From CATOSP01 sp965205385 (lineage in GTDB: Bacteria; Chloroflexota; Dehalococcoidia; Lucifugimonadales; UBA3495): a stretch of 64,000 nucleotides of DNA. The DNA lies in NCBI GenBank assembly GCA_965205385.1, contig CBDBGS010000007.1:682001-746000 (forward strand), in the 5' to 3' direction. This document shows positions 27,370 through 36,312 of this stretch, piece after piece (position 1 is the stretch's first letter; every line of letters starts with the position of its first letter). The notes under the pieces were generated by a model that had not been told where the DNA came from, did not search any database, and worked only from the letters and a program-made list of their open reading frames with translations. Both the position numbers and the translations under genes were made by a program.

Positions 27370-28713
27370 ATGCCCGGATCAATCAGAGAAGAATACATCG
27401 CGAAAAACCCGAGATCGGCTGAACTGTACCCCAAATTCCGGGACGTATTCCCATCCGGCGGCGCGGGACACGACGGCTACGTCGCCGAGCCCTTTCCCAT
27501 CGCCATCGCCAGGGGCCAGGGCCCCCGCAAGTGGGACGTGGACGGCAACGAGTACGTCGATTATGGGCTAGGCTCGGCGTCGTTGCTCCTGGGCCACTCT
27601 CACCCCGCGGTCGTGGAAGCGCTCCAAAGGGCCCTGCCCAACGGGTCGCACTACGGCGCGCCCGTCGAGGCCATGCTGGAATGGGGAGAAAAGGTCCACA
27701 ACCTCATCCCCTGCGCCGACAAAGTCCGGTTCGTGGGTTCCGGCGCGGAGTCCACCATGCTCGCAATGCGCGTGGCCAGGGCGTACACCGGTAAGGAAAA
27801 GATCATCCGGTGGGAGTCCCATTACCACGGCTGGCACGACTACGCCATGCCGGGAAACCTGTCGCCCTTCGACGTGCCCGCTTCCATCGGCATCCCCCAG
27901 GGGACTATTGATTCCGTGATCGTGCTGCCTCCGGACCTGGAATCGCTGGAACAGACTCTAGCGTCCAGGAACGACATAGCAGGCGTGATCACCGAAGGGT
28001 CCGGGGCCTCCTACGGCACCGTTCCCCTTCAGTCCGGATTCCTGGAAGGTGTCCGCAATCTCACCCGCCAGTATGGCGTAGTGATGATCCTAGATGAGGT
28101 CATCACCGGGTTCCGCTGGAGCCCCGGCGGGTTGCAGCAAAGGTTGGGCATCGATGCCGACCTATGCACTTTGGCCAAGATTCTTACCGGCGGCCTTCCC
28201 GGAGGGGCGGTGGCCGGGCGCGGCGACATCATGCAGGTGATGGAGCAGACCGGCGACAGCGAACATGACAGGTACGAGCGCGTCCTCCATGGCGGCACGT
28301 TCAACGCGAACCCCTATTGCGCCGCCACGGGCAACGCGGCCCTGGAGATCGCCGCCACCGGCGAGATGCAACACAACGCCGACCGGATGGCCGAGCGACT
28401 GCGGGTCGGACTGCGGGAGATCATGGCCCGCTACGAGGTAGCCGCCACGGTTTACGGGGAGTCGTCGACCTTCCACGTGTACTTCGGCGGCAGCACCATT
28501 GAGGGCCTGGACGCCAACACGTTGAAGAGCGCTCCTCCAGCGATACAGAGCGCGTTCCGCCAGGCGTTGCAAGTCCGCGGCGTGGACCTCATGTCCCGGA
28601 CCAGCGGCGTCCTTTCCGGCGTCCACACCGAGGCCGACATCGACGAAAGTCTCGAAGCCGCCGATGGCGCGATCAATGCGATGATCGACGAAGGCCTGTT
28701 GCCGCACAACTAG
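27370..28713 (+). CDS. Class III aminotransferase (glutamate-1-semialdehyde aminomutase-like)
   Basis: A 447-residue PLP enzyme of the class III aminotransferase family, close in layout to glutamate-1-semialdehyde 2,1-aminomutase: the PLP-phosphate loop VRFVGSGAESTMLAMRVARAYTG, ESHYHGWHDY, the cofactor aspartate in MILDEVITGFR, and the Schiff-base lysine in CTLAKILTGGLPGGAVAG. I chose the ATG at 27370 because GGAGAGGAGGACGTC lies just upstream; the longer frame from 27298 lacks a ribosome site. No other tetrapyrrole gene is near, so a role in amino-acid or amine metabolism is as likely as heme synthesis. Confidence 0.87.
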   Translation: MPGSIREEYIAKNPRSAELYPKFRDVFPSGGAGHDGYVAEPFPIAIARGQGPRKWDVDGNEYVDYGLGSASLLLGHSHPAVVEALQRALPNGSHYGAPVEAMLEWGEKVHNLIPCADKVRFVGSGAESTMLAMRVARAYTGKEKIIRWESHYHGWHDYAMPGNLSPFDVPASIGIPQGTIDSVIVLPPDLESLEQTLASRNDIAGVITEGSGASYGTVPLQSGFLEGVRNLTRQYGVVMILDEVITGFRWSPGGLQQRLGIDADLCTLAKILTGGLPGGAVAGRGDIMQVMEQTGDSEHDRYERVLHGGTFNANPYCAATGNAALEIAATGEMQHNADRMAERLRVGLREIMARYEVAATVYGESSTFHVYFGGSTIEGLDANTLKSAPPAIQSAFRQALQVRGVDLMSRTSGVLSGVHTEADIDESLEAADGAINAMIDEGLLPHN

Positions 28714-28834
28714 GCGAGCAGTGGCCGGTGGGTAGCTGTTAGTGGTCAGTGGTCAGTCGGGGCCGCTGGAAGCTAGCCACTGGAACCCGGCCACCGGCCA
28801 CTAGTAACTGACAACCGGCCACTGGAAACTTGCT

Positions 28835-30280
28835 ATGCTGGATCTTCTATCCCGCGCTTTGAACTCGGCCCAGGTCAGGGGGGCCAGTTACGCTGACATT
28901 CGCGTGGTCCGCACCGACCAGGAGCGGTACGGGGTGCGAAACGGCGTCGTGGAGACCGTTGCCGTCGACGAGTCTTTCGGGTTCGGGGTACGGGTGTTGG
29001 TGGACGGGTGTTGGGGGTTCGCCTCCAGCAACGATGTCAACCCTACCGAGATCGACCGGATAACCGGCTTAGCGATCCAGATCGGCATAGCCTCCTCGCG
29101 CCTGGGCGGTGAGCCCGTCAATCTCGGTCCTCCGGTCACCAGCCGAGGCGCATACATCACGCCGGTGCAGGTGGACCCATTTACCGTGCCTCCTGAGGAC
29201 AAGCTCGCCCTTCTTATGGAAGCCGACGCCATGATGGGGTTCGTAAAGGGCGTCCGCTCCCGTCAGGGCAACCTGATATTCATCCGGGAGCACAAGAGCT
29301 TCGCCAACACCGAAGGGGCGTTCGTGGAGCAGACGATATTCGAGGCTGGAGGCGGCATCCAGGTCACGGCTGTTGGACAAGGGGAAGTGCAACGCCGTTC
29401 CTACCCCCAGTCGCCGGGCCGGCAGCAGGGGTGTGCGGGCTGGGAGTACATCCAGGCCATGGAACTGCCTAGGCACGCCGAGCGCGTGGCCTCAGAGGCG
29501 GTGGAGCTTTTGACCGCCGACCCGTGTCCTACCGACAAAACGACCACGCTGATCATCGGGGCGGCACAACTCGCCCTCCAGATTCACGAGTCGTGCGGCC
29601 ACGCCATAGAGCTTGACCGGGTATTGGGGGCGGAGGCGGCCTTCGCGGGGACGTCCTTCCTTACGCCGGAAAAGCTTAATAACTTCCGCTACGCATCTGA
29701 TGCGGTCAACATCACTGCGGACAGCCTCCGCCTGCCCGGGCTGGGAGCCTTCGGCTGGGACGACGAGGGGGTGCCCGCCCAATCGACTCCCATTGTGCGA
29801 AACGGCGAGTTCACAGGGTACCTGATGTCCCGGGAGACCGCCGGCAGGCTGGGCTTGGCCTCCAATGGATGTATGCGGGCCGCTTCTTGGAACCGCATCC
29901 CCCTAGTCAGAATGACCAACGTCAGCCTCGAACCGGGGGAGTGGAATCTCGACGACCTGATCGCCGACACCGACGATGGAATATTCATGGAAATGAACCG
30001 TTCCTGGTCGATAGACGACCGGCGTTACAACTTCCAGTTTGGGACAGAGATGGGCCGCGAGATCAAAAACGGCAAACTGGGCCGAATGCTGCGCAACTGC
30101 ACCTACACCGGCATCACTCCCGAGGTCTGGAACTCTTGCGACGCCGTATGCAACTCGGACCACTGGCGCATGTGGGGCGAACCGCACTGCGGTAAGGGGC
30201 AACCGGGACAGCTTGGACACACGGGCCATGGCGCGTCTCCGGCACGGTTCCGGAACGTGCGGGTCGGCGTGCTGCGATGA
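28835..30280 (+). CDS. tldD: TldD metalloprotease subunit
   Basis: A 481-residue member of the TldD/PmbA family. The zinc-binding HExxxH motif appears as HESCGH (residues 251-256), followed by AIELDRVLGAEAAFAG, the typical TldD active site. TldD and TldE form a heterodimeric protease that degrades unfolded or modified peptides inside the cell. The next gene overlaps by 4 bp (ATGA) and is the partner subunit. Upstream (28725-28830) is a degenerate 'ggtcagtggtcagt' repeat tract, and only GGAAA lies near the start as a possible ribosome site. Confidence 0.94.
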   Translation: MLDLLSRALNSAQVRGASYADIRVVRTDQERYGVRNGVVETVAVDESFGFGVRVLVDGCWGFASSNDVNPTEIDRITGLAIQIGIASSRLGGEPVNLGPPVTSRGAYITPVQVDPFTVPPEDKLALLMEADAMMGFVKGVRSRQGNLIFIREHKSFANTEGAFVEQTIFEAGGGIQVTAVGQGEVQRRSYPQSPGRQQGCAGWEYIQAMELPRHAERVASEAVELLTADPCPTDKTTTLIIGAAQLALQIHESCGHAIELDRVLGAEAAFAGTSFLTPEKLNNFRYASDAVNITADSLRLPGLGAFGWDDEGVPAQSTPIVRNGEFTGYLMSRETAGRLGLASNGCMRAASWNRIPLVRMTNVSLEPGEWNLDDLIADTDDGIFMEMNRSWSIDDRRYNFQFGTEMGREIKNGKLGRMLRNCTYTGITPEVWNSCDAVCNSDHWRMWGEPHCGKGQPGQLGHTGHGASPARFRNVRVGVLR

Positions 30281-31608
30281 TCGGCCGGGACCGGTGCGAA
30301 TCCGTCCTCCGCCGGGCGTTGGACGCCAGCGGAGCGGAGGACGCCGACGCCTACCTGGTGGTCCAAGACCTAGGGTTGACCAGGTTCGCGGCTAACGTCA
30401 TCCACCAGAACGTTTCCCACGGCAACGCACAGCTCCACATTCGCGCTGTGGAAGGGCGGCGTCAGGGACGGGCCACCACCAACGACTTGAGCGACGCGGG
30501 AATAGCCAAGGCAGCTCGAAGCGCCCGGCGCAACGCGCTGCTGATGCCGGAGGACCCCCACTTCAAGGGTCTCCCTTCCCCAGGCGCTCCGCCTCACGTG
30601 CCGACCTTTGACGAGGACACCGCGTCGTTCAGCCCGGACGCCCGCGCCGAGATGGTGGCCGCGGCTTGCGGAAGGGCTTCGGCGGGCGGGCTGGAATCTT
30701 CGGGATTCAGCCGGTCGGGAATCCAGGAAACGGCGGCGATGAGCACCAGAGGATCCCGCGCCTACCACGCCACCACGTTCGCCGGTTTCTTGATAACCGT
30801 GATGAGCGATGATTCCGCTGGATGGTCCAAAGGCGGCTCCTGGCGAGTTTCGGATCTGGACCCGGCGAGCCTGACATCCGAGGCGGTCTCCAGGGCGGTC
30901 AACGGGCGCAACCCCGCATTAGTCGAGCCGCGCCAATACACCGTAGTGCTGCACCCCTACGCCGTCGATGACCTGCTAGGCGCCCTCAGCCAGTACGGCA
31001 TGGGTGCGCAGGCGGTCCAAGACGAGCGGAGTTGGATGAGCGGACTGCAGAACACCCGGGCCATGAGCCCCCTTGTGTCCATCTGGGACGACGGGGCAAA
31101 CATCAACGGTTGGCCTAACCCCTTCGACGCCGAGGGCGTCCCCCGCCAGCCCGTCAACATCGTCCGGGAAGGGGTTATAGGATCTCCAGTGCACAACTCC
31201 TATACCGCCGCTAAGCAACGCGTCGAGTCTACGGGGCACCAATTTTCCTTCGGCGCCGGCCCTCTGGCCAGTAACTTGTTTATGAAGAAAGGGAACGTCT
31301 CGGAAGCGGAGATGATCGCCTCCACCCGTCTGGGGATCTATATTACTAGGTTCCACTACATCCGGCAGGTGCACAACCGGGGTTGCGTCGTAACGGGAAT
31401 GACCCGAGACGGCACGTTCCTGATCGATGAGGGCCGTATCACCCGTCCGATCAAAGACCTTCGGTTCACCCAGTCCTTGGTGGAATCTCTGGCCAACGTA
31501 GAGGCGGTGGGCGTCACGACCAGGCTTTGTCTCAACGAGGTTGGCTTCACCACCTGCGTCCCCGCCCTGAAGATCCACGGGTTCAACTTCACCGGCGTCA
31601 CGGTGTAA
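30277..31608 (+). CDS. tldE: TldE/PmbA metalloprotease partner subunit
   Basis: A 443-residue TldE/PmbA-type protein lacking the HExxxH motif, as expected for the non-catalytic partner of TldD. Family segments include TVVLHPYAVDDLLGALSQYG, the 'PLVSIWDDG...NPFDAEGVPRQPVNIVREG' core and the C-terminal GTFLIDEGRITRPIKDLRF plus 'TQSLVESLANVEAVG'. The start lies inside the tldD stop (ATGA), indicating translational coupling and matched synthesis of the heterodimer. Known targets in other bacteria are microcin precursors and the antitoxin CcdA; the target here is unknown. Confidence 0.93.
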   Translation: MIGRDRCESVLRRALDASGAEDADAYLVVQDLGLTRFAANVIHQNVSHGNAQLHIRAVEGRRQGRATTNDLSDAGIAKAARSARRNALLMPEDPHFKGLPSPGAPPHVPTFDEDTASFSPDARAEMVAAACGRASAGGLESSGFSRSGIQETAAMSTRGSRAYHATTFAGFLITVMSDDSAGWSKGGSWRVSDLDPASLTSEAVSRAVNGRNPALVEPRQYTVVLHPYAVDDLLGALSQYGMGAQAVQDERSWMSGLQNTRAMSPLVSIWDDGANINGWPNPFDAEGVPRQPVNIVREGVIGSPVHNSYTAAKQRVESTGHQFSFGAGPLASNLFMKKGNVSEAEMIASTRLGIYITRFHYIRQVHNRGCVVTGMTRDGTFLIDEGRITRPIKDLRFTQSLVESLANVEAVGVTTRLCLNEVGFTTCVPALKIHGFNFTGVTV

Positions 31609-31635
31609 ACGACCCCCGCGAAGAACGACCGATCT

Positions 31636-31655
31636 CCCCCTTTTGCGAAAGGGGG
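31636..31655. repeat. C5T4-type palindrome, second good copy
   Basis: cccccttttgcgaaaggggg differs from the 9662 copy by one base. It sits 27 bp after the tldE stop and can form a stem of about nine pairs, but only short A/T follows on the plus strand. Confidence 0.75.
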
Positions 31656-31891
31656 AATAGGGGGATTTCCCCCCGGCGTCGGGTCTAGGAAACACCTTGT
31701 GGGATACGAATGCTCGCCGACACCGAGGTTGTGCGCTGGACCTCCTGAATTGTGCTCACTCTTGCAGACCACCCCTGTTGGAACCGAAGAAATCCCCCCA
31801 CCCCCCCTTTCGAGGGGAGTCTAAGCGCGTCCAGGTCCGGGCCTAACGATGAGCGCCTCTGCCGCTGGAGCGGGATGCGGATTCGCGCGAG

Positions 31892-31900
31892 TGCTATAAT
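31892..31900 (+). promoter_or_regulatory. Extended -10 promoter element
   Basis: TGCTATAAT is a perfect TATAAT with the TGn extension, 32 bp before the hydrolase start. No clear -35 hexamer is present, as is usual for extended -10 promoters. Confidence 0.6.
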
Positions 31901-31932
31901 CCGGCGAAAGCTGACCAGCGGGAGCTCAAGTC

Positions 31933-32820
31933 ATGAAAAGGCCGGTGGAGTTCTATAGCGAAGGGTTCAAGCTCTGTGGGGATGTGTACACGCCGGACGA
32001 TCTGTCCCAGGGAGAACAGCGGGCCGCCGTGCTCTTGTGCCACGGCTACACCGGGGTCAAGGACCTTTACCTGCCGGACAACGCCGCATCCTTGAATCAG
32101 GCCGGGTACGTGGCCATGACCTTCGACTACAAGGGTTGGGGGGAAAGCCAGGGGACGCGGAACCGTTTGGCCCCCTACAGCCGCGTCATGGACGTGCAGG
32201 CGGCAATGACTTACCTGGGATGCCAGCCGGAAGTTGACCAGGGACGAATCGGCCTGTACGGCACCAGCTACGGCGGCGCGACCGTCTCGTGGGTCGGTGC
32301 GGTGGACCAGCGGGCCAAGTGCATCGTTAGCGTGGTAGGTGTAGGGCACGGAGCTCGCTGGATGAGCCGCGTCCGCCGCGTCGATGAGTGGTTCGACTTG
32401 CTGGAGCGTTCCGCCGAAGACCGGGTGAAACGGGCCACTACGGGCGAACTGGAATACGTTGACCGCAGCGACATCCTGCTCCCAGACAGGCAGTCGGCGG
32501 AACTCGCCGCGGCGGCCAGGCGCAACAACCCCGCAGCCGTGGGGACCATCCCCATCGAGTACGTCGACGACACCATCGGCTTCAACCCGGAGTGGATCGT
32601 GGACAAGGTATCCCCGCGCCCCATACTGTTCATCACCAGCGACAACGACCGCTTGGTCCTGCCCGAAGAGTCGGAACAGCTTTACGCCCACGCCAAGGAA
32701 CCGAAGAAGTTGGTGGTGCTCAAAGGCTACGGCCACTACGAAGTCTACGCGGAACCAGCCTTCTCTGAGGTAATGGCGGAGACGCTGGCGTGGTTCGGAG
32801 AGTATATGCCGGCGCGGTAG
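31933..32820 (+). CDS. Alpha/beta hydrolase (dienelactone hydrolase / acyl-peptidase-like)
   Basis: A 295-residue alpha/beta hydrolase. The oxyanion segment is LLCHGYTGVKDLYLP (34-48), the nucleophile elbow is GLYGTSYGG (Ser112), the acid is in FITSDNDRLVLPEES, and the catalytic histidine is in LKGYGHYEVY. An insertion of about 70 residues after the nucleophile (about 133-200) forms a lid. Similar proteins are annotated as X-Pro dipeptidyl-peptidase-like esterases or dienelactone hydrolases. It appears monocistronic, with its own extended -10 promoter. Substrate unknown. Confidence 0.88.
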   Translation: MKRPVEFYSEGFKLCGDVYTPDDLSQGEQRAAVLLCHGYTGVKDLYLPDNAASLNQAGYVAMTFDYKGWGESQGTRNRLAPYSRVMDVQAAMTYLGCQPEVDQGRIGLYGTSYGGATVSWVGAVDQRAKCIVSVVGVGHGARWMSRVRRVDEWFDLLERSAEDRVKRATTGELEYVDRSDILLPDRQSAELAAAARRNNPAAVGTIPIEYVDDTIGFNPEWIVDKVSPRPILFITSDNDRLVLPEESEQLYAHAKEPKKLVVLKGYGHYEVYAEPAFSEVMAETLAWFGEYMPAR

Positions 32821-33453
32821 GGGGGCGGCCAGGCTCTTTTGGTTCTTGGCACAATTGTCTGAACCGGGATTCATAGGATTAGAGGATTTGCGTGATTCTG
32901 TAATCATGCAAATCCCTGAATCAGAGAAATCACAGTCCACACAAAGAACCGGAAGGACCAGAACGGCTGACAAACTCTGCTTGTCTCTCCAAACGGGGTA
33001 ACGTATGGTTAGGGGGGTTAAGTACTTAACTACCCACGCGATAAGCTGTGAGAGGCTAATCGATGACGAATAATCAACATGAATCCCTGCTAGCGGTGTC
33101 TGGCCAGGGCAATCGCATATTGAATTAGCTCCCTGACACCCCGCCCTTCCCACCTGCGGTAACCACCCATTACAATAATCATTGTCAAAATTCAGTCTCT
33201 TTCCAGATCCCCAAGCCGCCAACCAGGCTCAGTGCAACACAATGACACAGGATGACACACAATAAAAACCTCAGCCTCAAGACACCCGGATGTGTGACAT
33301 CCCCACTCAACCAACGGTGTCCGCAAATGTCTCGCTTCATGGTAGTCATAGCACTCTTTCTTGGGTCGAAGCTTGCTTCCCAGGAGTTAAAATGCGTTTG
33401 CCCTGCGTATCTCGCACCAATGATGGACTATGAGAACACAGTGACGTAGGGAC
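32821..33453. other. Non-coding region before the radical SAM gene
   Basis: No supported gene lies in these 633 bp. A palindromic repeat occupies 32855-32944; the remainder is less GC-rich than the surroundings, and the only ORF of any size (33252-33449, 65 codons) has no ribosome site or family likeness. Confidence 0.6.
32855..32944. repeat. Degenerate copy of the tctgaac palindromic repeat
   Basis: Begins ttgtctgaaccgggatt and ends aaatcacagtccacacaa, an imperfect inverted pair; the core (gatttgcgtgatt... / ...aatcatgcaaatccctgaatc) matches the element at 17352-17441. Outer arms ggttctt and aagaacc extend the symmetry. Confidence 0.75.
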
Positions 33454-34380
33454 ATGCGGCTCATATCAGGTAGTGCGGGCATTCACATACATGATTCCCG
33501 GACCCACTATGCCCCGGCCAAGGAAATTTTAACCAGAGCCTCCGGATTCATGGATGCCTATGACTACACCTTGAACCCCTATAGCGGCGGCTCCTTCGGG
33601 TGTACCTACTGCTACGCCGCCTTTTTCAGCCGCGACGTTGAGAAGCGGGATTCCTGGGGTTATTGGGTGGTCGTGAAAGAAAACGCACCGGAGTTGCTGG
33701 AAAAGCGCAAGCCGGGCACCCTGGACGGCAATCTGATCTACATGAGCAGCGTCACCGACTCCTACCAGCCGGTCGAGCGTGAGTTAGGCTTGACTCGACG
33801 TTTGTTGGAAATCATGGTAGACCGCCAGGACAAGGTAAAATTGATCGTGCAGACGCGCAGCCCCGACGTGGTCCGCGACTGCGACCTTTTCAGTAGGATT
33901 GAAGAGAACGGTGGCCGCGTGCAGGTCAACATGACCGCCACCGACGACGAGGACATACGACGCACCTTCGAACCGTTTTGTCCTTCCAACCCTGTGCGTC
34001 TTCGCGCAATCTCGGCAGTGCAGTCAGCCGGAATCGACACGTGCATCACCATGACTCCGCTGCTGCTGGTAAATAGCCCTTACGCGTTTGCCGACAGTCT
34101 CCGTGGAACGGGCGTCCAAAAGTTCATCGCCCAGCCCTTCCATTTCCAGGGTGGGAAGTTCTTGGCCGGTACGTGAGACCATGCATTCGACCTGATGGCC
34201 GAAAAATTGGGTTGTGACCGCAAGGCATTCCGCGCAGAGTATTTGGAGCACTACAAGATGGTGTTTGAGGTCTTGAAGGACACTCTCCCGGAGTTGGGGG
34301 AGGGAAAGGACGGGTTCAAACCTCCATTTGGAGAGGATGATCAACCGGTCCCCGTCCCCCCAAGAGTGGAGCTAGGATAA
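33454..34380 (+). pseudogene. Damaged SPL-type radical SAM protein (in-frame TGA, first cluster Cys lost)
   Basis: The reading frame encodes a radical SAM protein of the spore photoproduct lyase/Rv2578c-like group: DYTLNPYSGGSFGCTYCYAA (residues 38-57), then DGNLIYMSSVTDSYQPVE and LLEIMVDRQDKVKLIVQTRS. Two defects are seen. The expected first Cys of the CX3CX2C cluster motif is Gly46 (GGC), leaving only Cys50 and Cys53. An in-frame TGA at 34174-34176 stops translation after QGGKFLAGT, yet the same frame continues with a plausible C-terminus (DHAFDLMAEKLGCDRKAF...) to 34380. A CGA (Arg) to TGA change would explain the stop. I read it as a decaying gene; a natural variant or readthrough is less likely. 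Confidence 0.65.
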
Positions 34381-34387
34381 AAGAGCT

Positions 34388-35404
34388 ATGACGCAGCACG
34401 ACCCTGACGCTCAATACACGGAATCCTCGGAGGAGGAGTGGCCTATTATCCGGGCGCAACCCCGGAGTTTTTTCAAGGCTCCGCTCTGCGACGACCTGAG
34501 CCAGCTAGACGCCGACGTGGCGATAATCGGCGTCCCCTTCGACCAAGGGACTCTGGGAAGGCCGGGCGCGCGTTACGGTCCCGACGCCATCCGGGACTCT
34601 CCACGCACCTACTCCTACGCTGACCCCTATGGGCGTCAGAGCCAGGCCGAAGGGTTCTTTGACGTCGATGCCCAGGACGAACTCCTTCGCGGCGTGAGGA
34701 TGGCCGACTGCGGCAACATCACGGTGGTCCCTTCCGACGTGGTGCGAAACTTTGCCAAGTTGACCAAGGCGGTAGAGCAAGTGGTGGAACGGGGCGCTTT
34801 CCCCGTGGTGGTTGGTGGTGACCACGCGATTACCTTTCCGGTGGTCCGGGGATTGAGCAATTTCGGGCCGCTGAACATCGTCCACTTCGACGCCCATCTC
34901 GACTACACCCACGACGTCCAGGGCGTCCTCTACACACATGGCAGCCCGATACGCCGCTGCCACGAGTTGCCTTTCGTGAACCACATAACGTCGATAGGAA
35001 TTCGTGCGGCCCGGCGCAAGCCCTACGAGGAAGCCATCAACGACGGCTCCCTGATTATCAGCAGCAACCGGTTCCGCGAGTTGGGTCCCCAGGGCGTGGC
35101 CGATCTGATTCCGCACGCCGAGAACCTGTACATCACCTTCGACATCGACGTGATGGACCCAAGTCTCGCGCCGGGGACGGGCACCCCGGAAACCGGCGGC
35201 CTGTTCTATCAAGAGGTCAGGGACTGCGTTAGCGCGCTATTGAGCAAGCCCGGAGTTTCCAACGGCGGTGGAGACGCACGTAATCCGCTGGTGGCCTTCG
35301 ACATGGTGGAGGTGGCTCCGCCCTACGACTACTCGGAATTGACGGTACAGGTCGCCTCGAGATTGATCCTGGATATGCTGATCGCCCGGTTCCCGTCCAG
35401 GTAG
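34388..35404 (+). CDS. Agmatinase/arginase family ureohydrolase
   Basis: A 338-residue ureohydrolase with all manganese-binding motifs: GGDHAIT (143-149), FDAHLDYTHD (167-176) and FDIDVMDPSLAPGTGTPETG (251-270). The family splits urea from agmatine, arginine, guanidinobutyrate or similar guanidino compounds. It starts 7 bp after the radical SAM frame ends, so the two were probably co-transcribed. The agmatinase label is the commonest for this sequence type, but the guanidino substrate cannot be fixed from sequence, and no arginine decarboxylase is nearby. Confidence 0.9.
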   Translation: MTQHDPDAQYTESSEEEWPIIRAQPRSFFKAPLCDDLSQLDADVAIIGVPFDQGTLGRPGARYGPDAIRDSPRTYSYADPYGRQSQAEGFFDVDAQDELLRGVRMADCGNITVVPSDVVRNFAKLTKAVEQVVERGAFPVVVGGDHAITFPVVRGLSNFGPLNIVHFDAHLDYTHDVQGVLYTHGSPIRRCHELPFVNHITSIGIRAARRKPYEEAINDGSLIISSNRFRELGPQGVADLIPHAENLYITFDIDVMDPSLAPGTGTPETGGLFYQEVRDCVSALLSKPGVSNGGGDARNPLVAFDMVEVAPPYDYSELTVQVASRLILDMLIARFPSR

Positions 35405-35463
35405 GCGCGAGTCCCCGTTTCCGTCAACAGAGTAGGAGTGCGGGCGCTTCCGCGACGGGCAGG

Positions 35464-36276
35464 CTAGATCATAATATTCATTTCCCGGGCGATGGTCTCA
35501 CCCAGGTTACGGTCGCCCAACATTTCCACCCTTCCAGCGGCGATCGTCTCCGCAGGGTCCCAGCGGCCGCAGCAGAGACAGAGGAAGGTTTCCACGTCCA
35601 TCGCCAACTTGGCGTCCGGCGAGTTAGGGGCCGAGTCCAGAGCATTTGCCCGGGTCCCCTGCATGGCGACGGAAAGGACTCGCCCCGCCCCTCCGGTAAC
35701 CTCCAGGACAACGGTAGTCCCGTCGGGCGGCTGGACTCTCCTCCCCACGATGTACGGGACGGCCATCGCCATCCTGCCCACCGAATGCTCGGCAACCGGC
35801 CCGTCCAGATCGCCGGGGATGCCAACGGCGCGGCGCATGTCCTGCTCGTGGACCCAGGCGTCGAAGATTCGGATGGCCAGATAGTCCCTCTGAGTGCCGG
35901 GACCGATGGGCGTTTGGGCCGCGGCGTCAAAGTCACCCGGCTCCATTGCCTTCAGGACTTTCAGCCGCTCCCCGGTGGCTTCCCGGAAGTCGGCCAGCAC
36001 CTCCGCTCCGGTCCAGGAACGCCGGTAGTCGATTACGACCTCGTTATTCGCCCCTACCTCGTTCTTGATGTGGGGCAGCTCCGGGACCGTGTGGTCTGGC
36101 TTGGGACGCCCCAACAGCCCGTTTTCGCTGCCCGCCAGGTGGGAAAGCTGGTCTTGGACCGACCAACCAGGGCAATCAGTCCCGGTCTTCCACTGGGCCT
36201 CACCGAACCCGGAGCAAAGTGCATCAATGGACCGCCACGCCGCCTCCATGTTGTCCACCAACTGCTGGTCGCTCAT
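35464..36276 (-). CDS. Maleylpyruvate isomerase/DinB-fold family protein
   Basis: A protein of about 270 residues with an MDMPI-type N-terminal four-helix metal-binding domain (DCPGWSVQDQLSHLAGSEN, first metal-site His; FDAWVHEQDMRRAVG, second pair) and a C-terminal SCP2-like alpha/beta part (MDVETFLCLCCGRWDPAE...GDRNLGETIAREM). Proteins of this class are annotated as mycothiol-dependent maleylpyruvate isomerases, mostly in actinobacteria; thiol cofactor use here is not shown. I chose the ATG at 36276, with GAGAGGGAC upstream, over a TTG at 36282. It follows the selenoprotein candidate gene by 36 bp on the same strand. Confidence 0.83.
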   Translation of the reverse strand: MSDQQLVDNMEAAWRSIDALCSGFGEAQWKTGTDCPGWSVQDQLSHLAGSENGLLGRPKPDHTVPELPHIKNEVGANNEVVIDYRRSWTGAEVLADFREATGERLKVLKAMEPGDFDAAAQTPIGPGTQRDYLAIRIFDAWVHEQDMRRAVGIPGDLDGPVAEHSVGRMAMAVPYIVGRRVQPPDGTTVVLEVTGGAGRVLSVAMQGTRANALDSAPNSPDAKLAMDVETFLCLCCGRWDPAETIAAGRVEMLGDRNLGETIAREMNIMI

Positions 36277-36312
36277 GGTCAAATGTCCCTCTCCCAGGTT
36301 TCTAGACGGAAT

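Larger units (their letters stand above)
31609..31932. other. Non-coding gap with repeat sequences
   Basis: No gene is supported here. It holds a near-perfect copy of the C5T4 palindrome (31636-31655), shortly after the tldE stop and possibly a terminator; a second C-rich hairpin-like tract (about 31794-31817); and an extended -10 element before the hydrolase gene. Confidence 0.7.

Noticed and set aside
31894..33222. Minus-strand reading frame over the alpha/beta hydrolase and the following gap
   Set aside because: It crosses a palindromic repeat and lies antisense to a gene with a full catalytic triad.
33252..33449. Possible 65-codon gene upstream of the radical SAM gene
   Set aside because: No ribosome site, no recognised features, and low-complexity flanks.
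34174..34210. Selenocysteine at the TGA in the radical SAM gene
   Set aside because: The site is not a redox motif, and the best downstream hairpin (UUCG/CGAA with an internal mismatch) has no G in the first two loop positions; Arg to stop is simpler.
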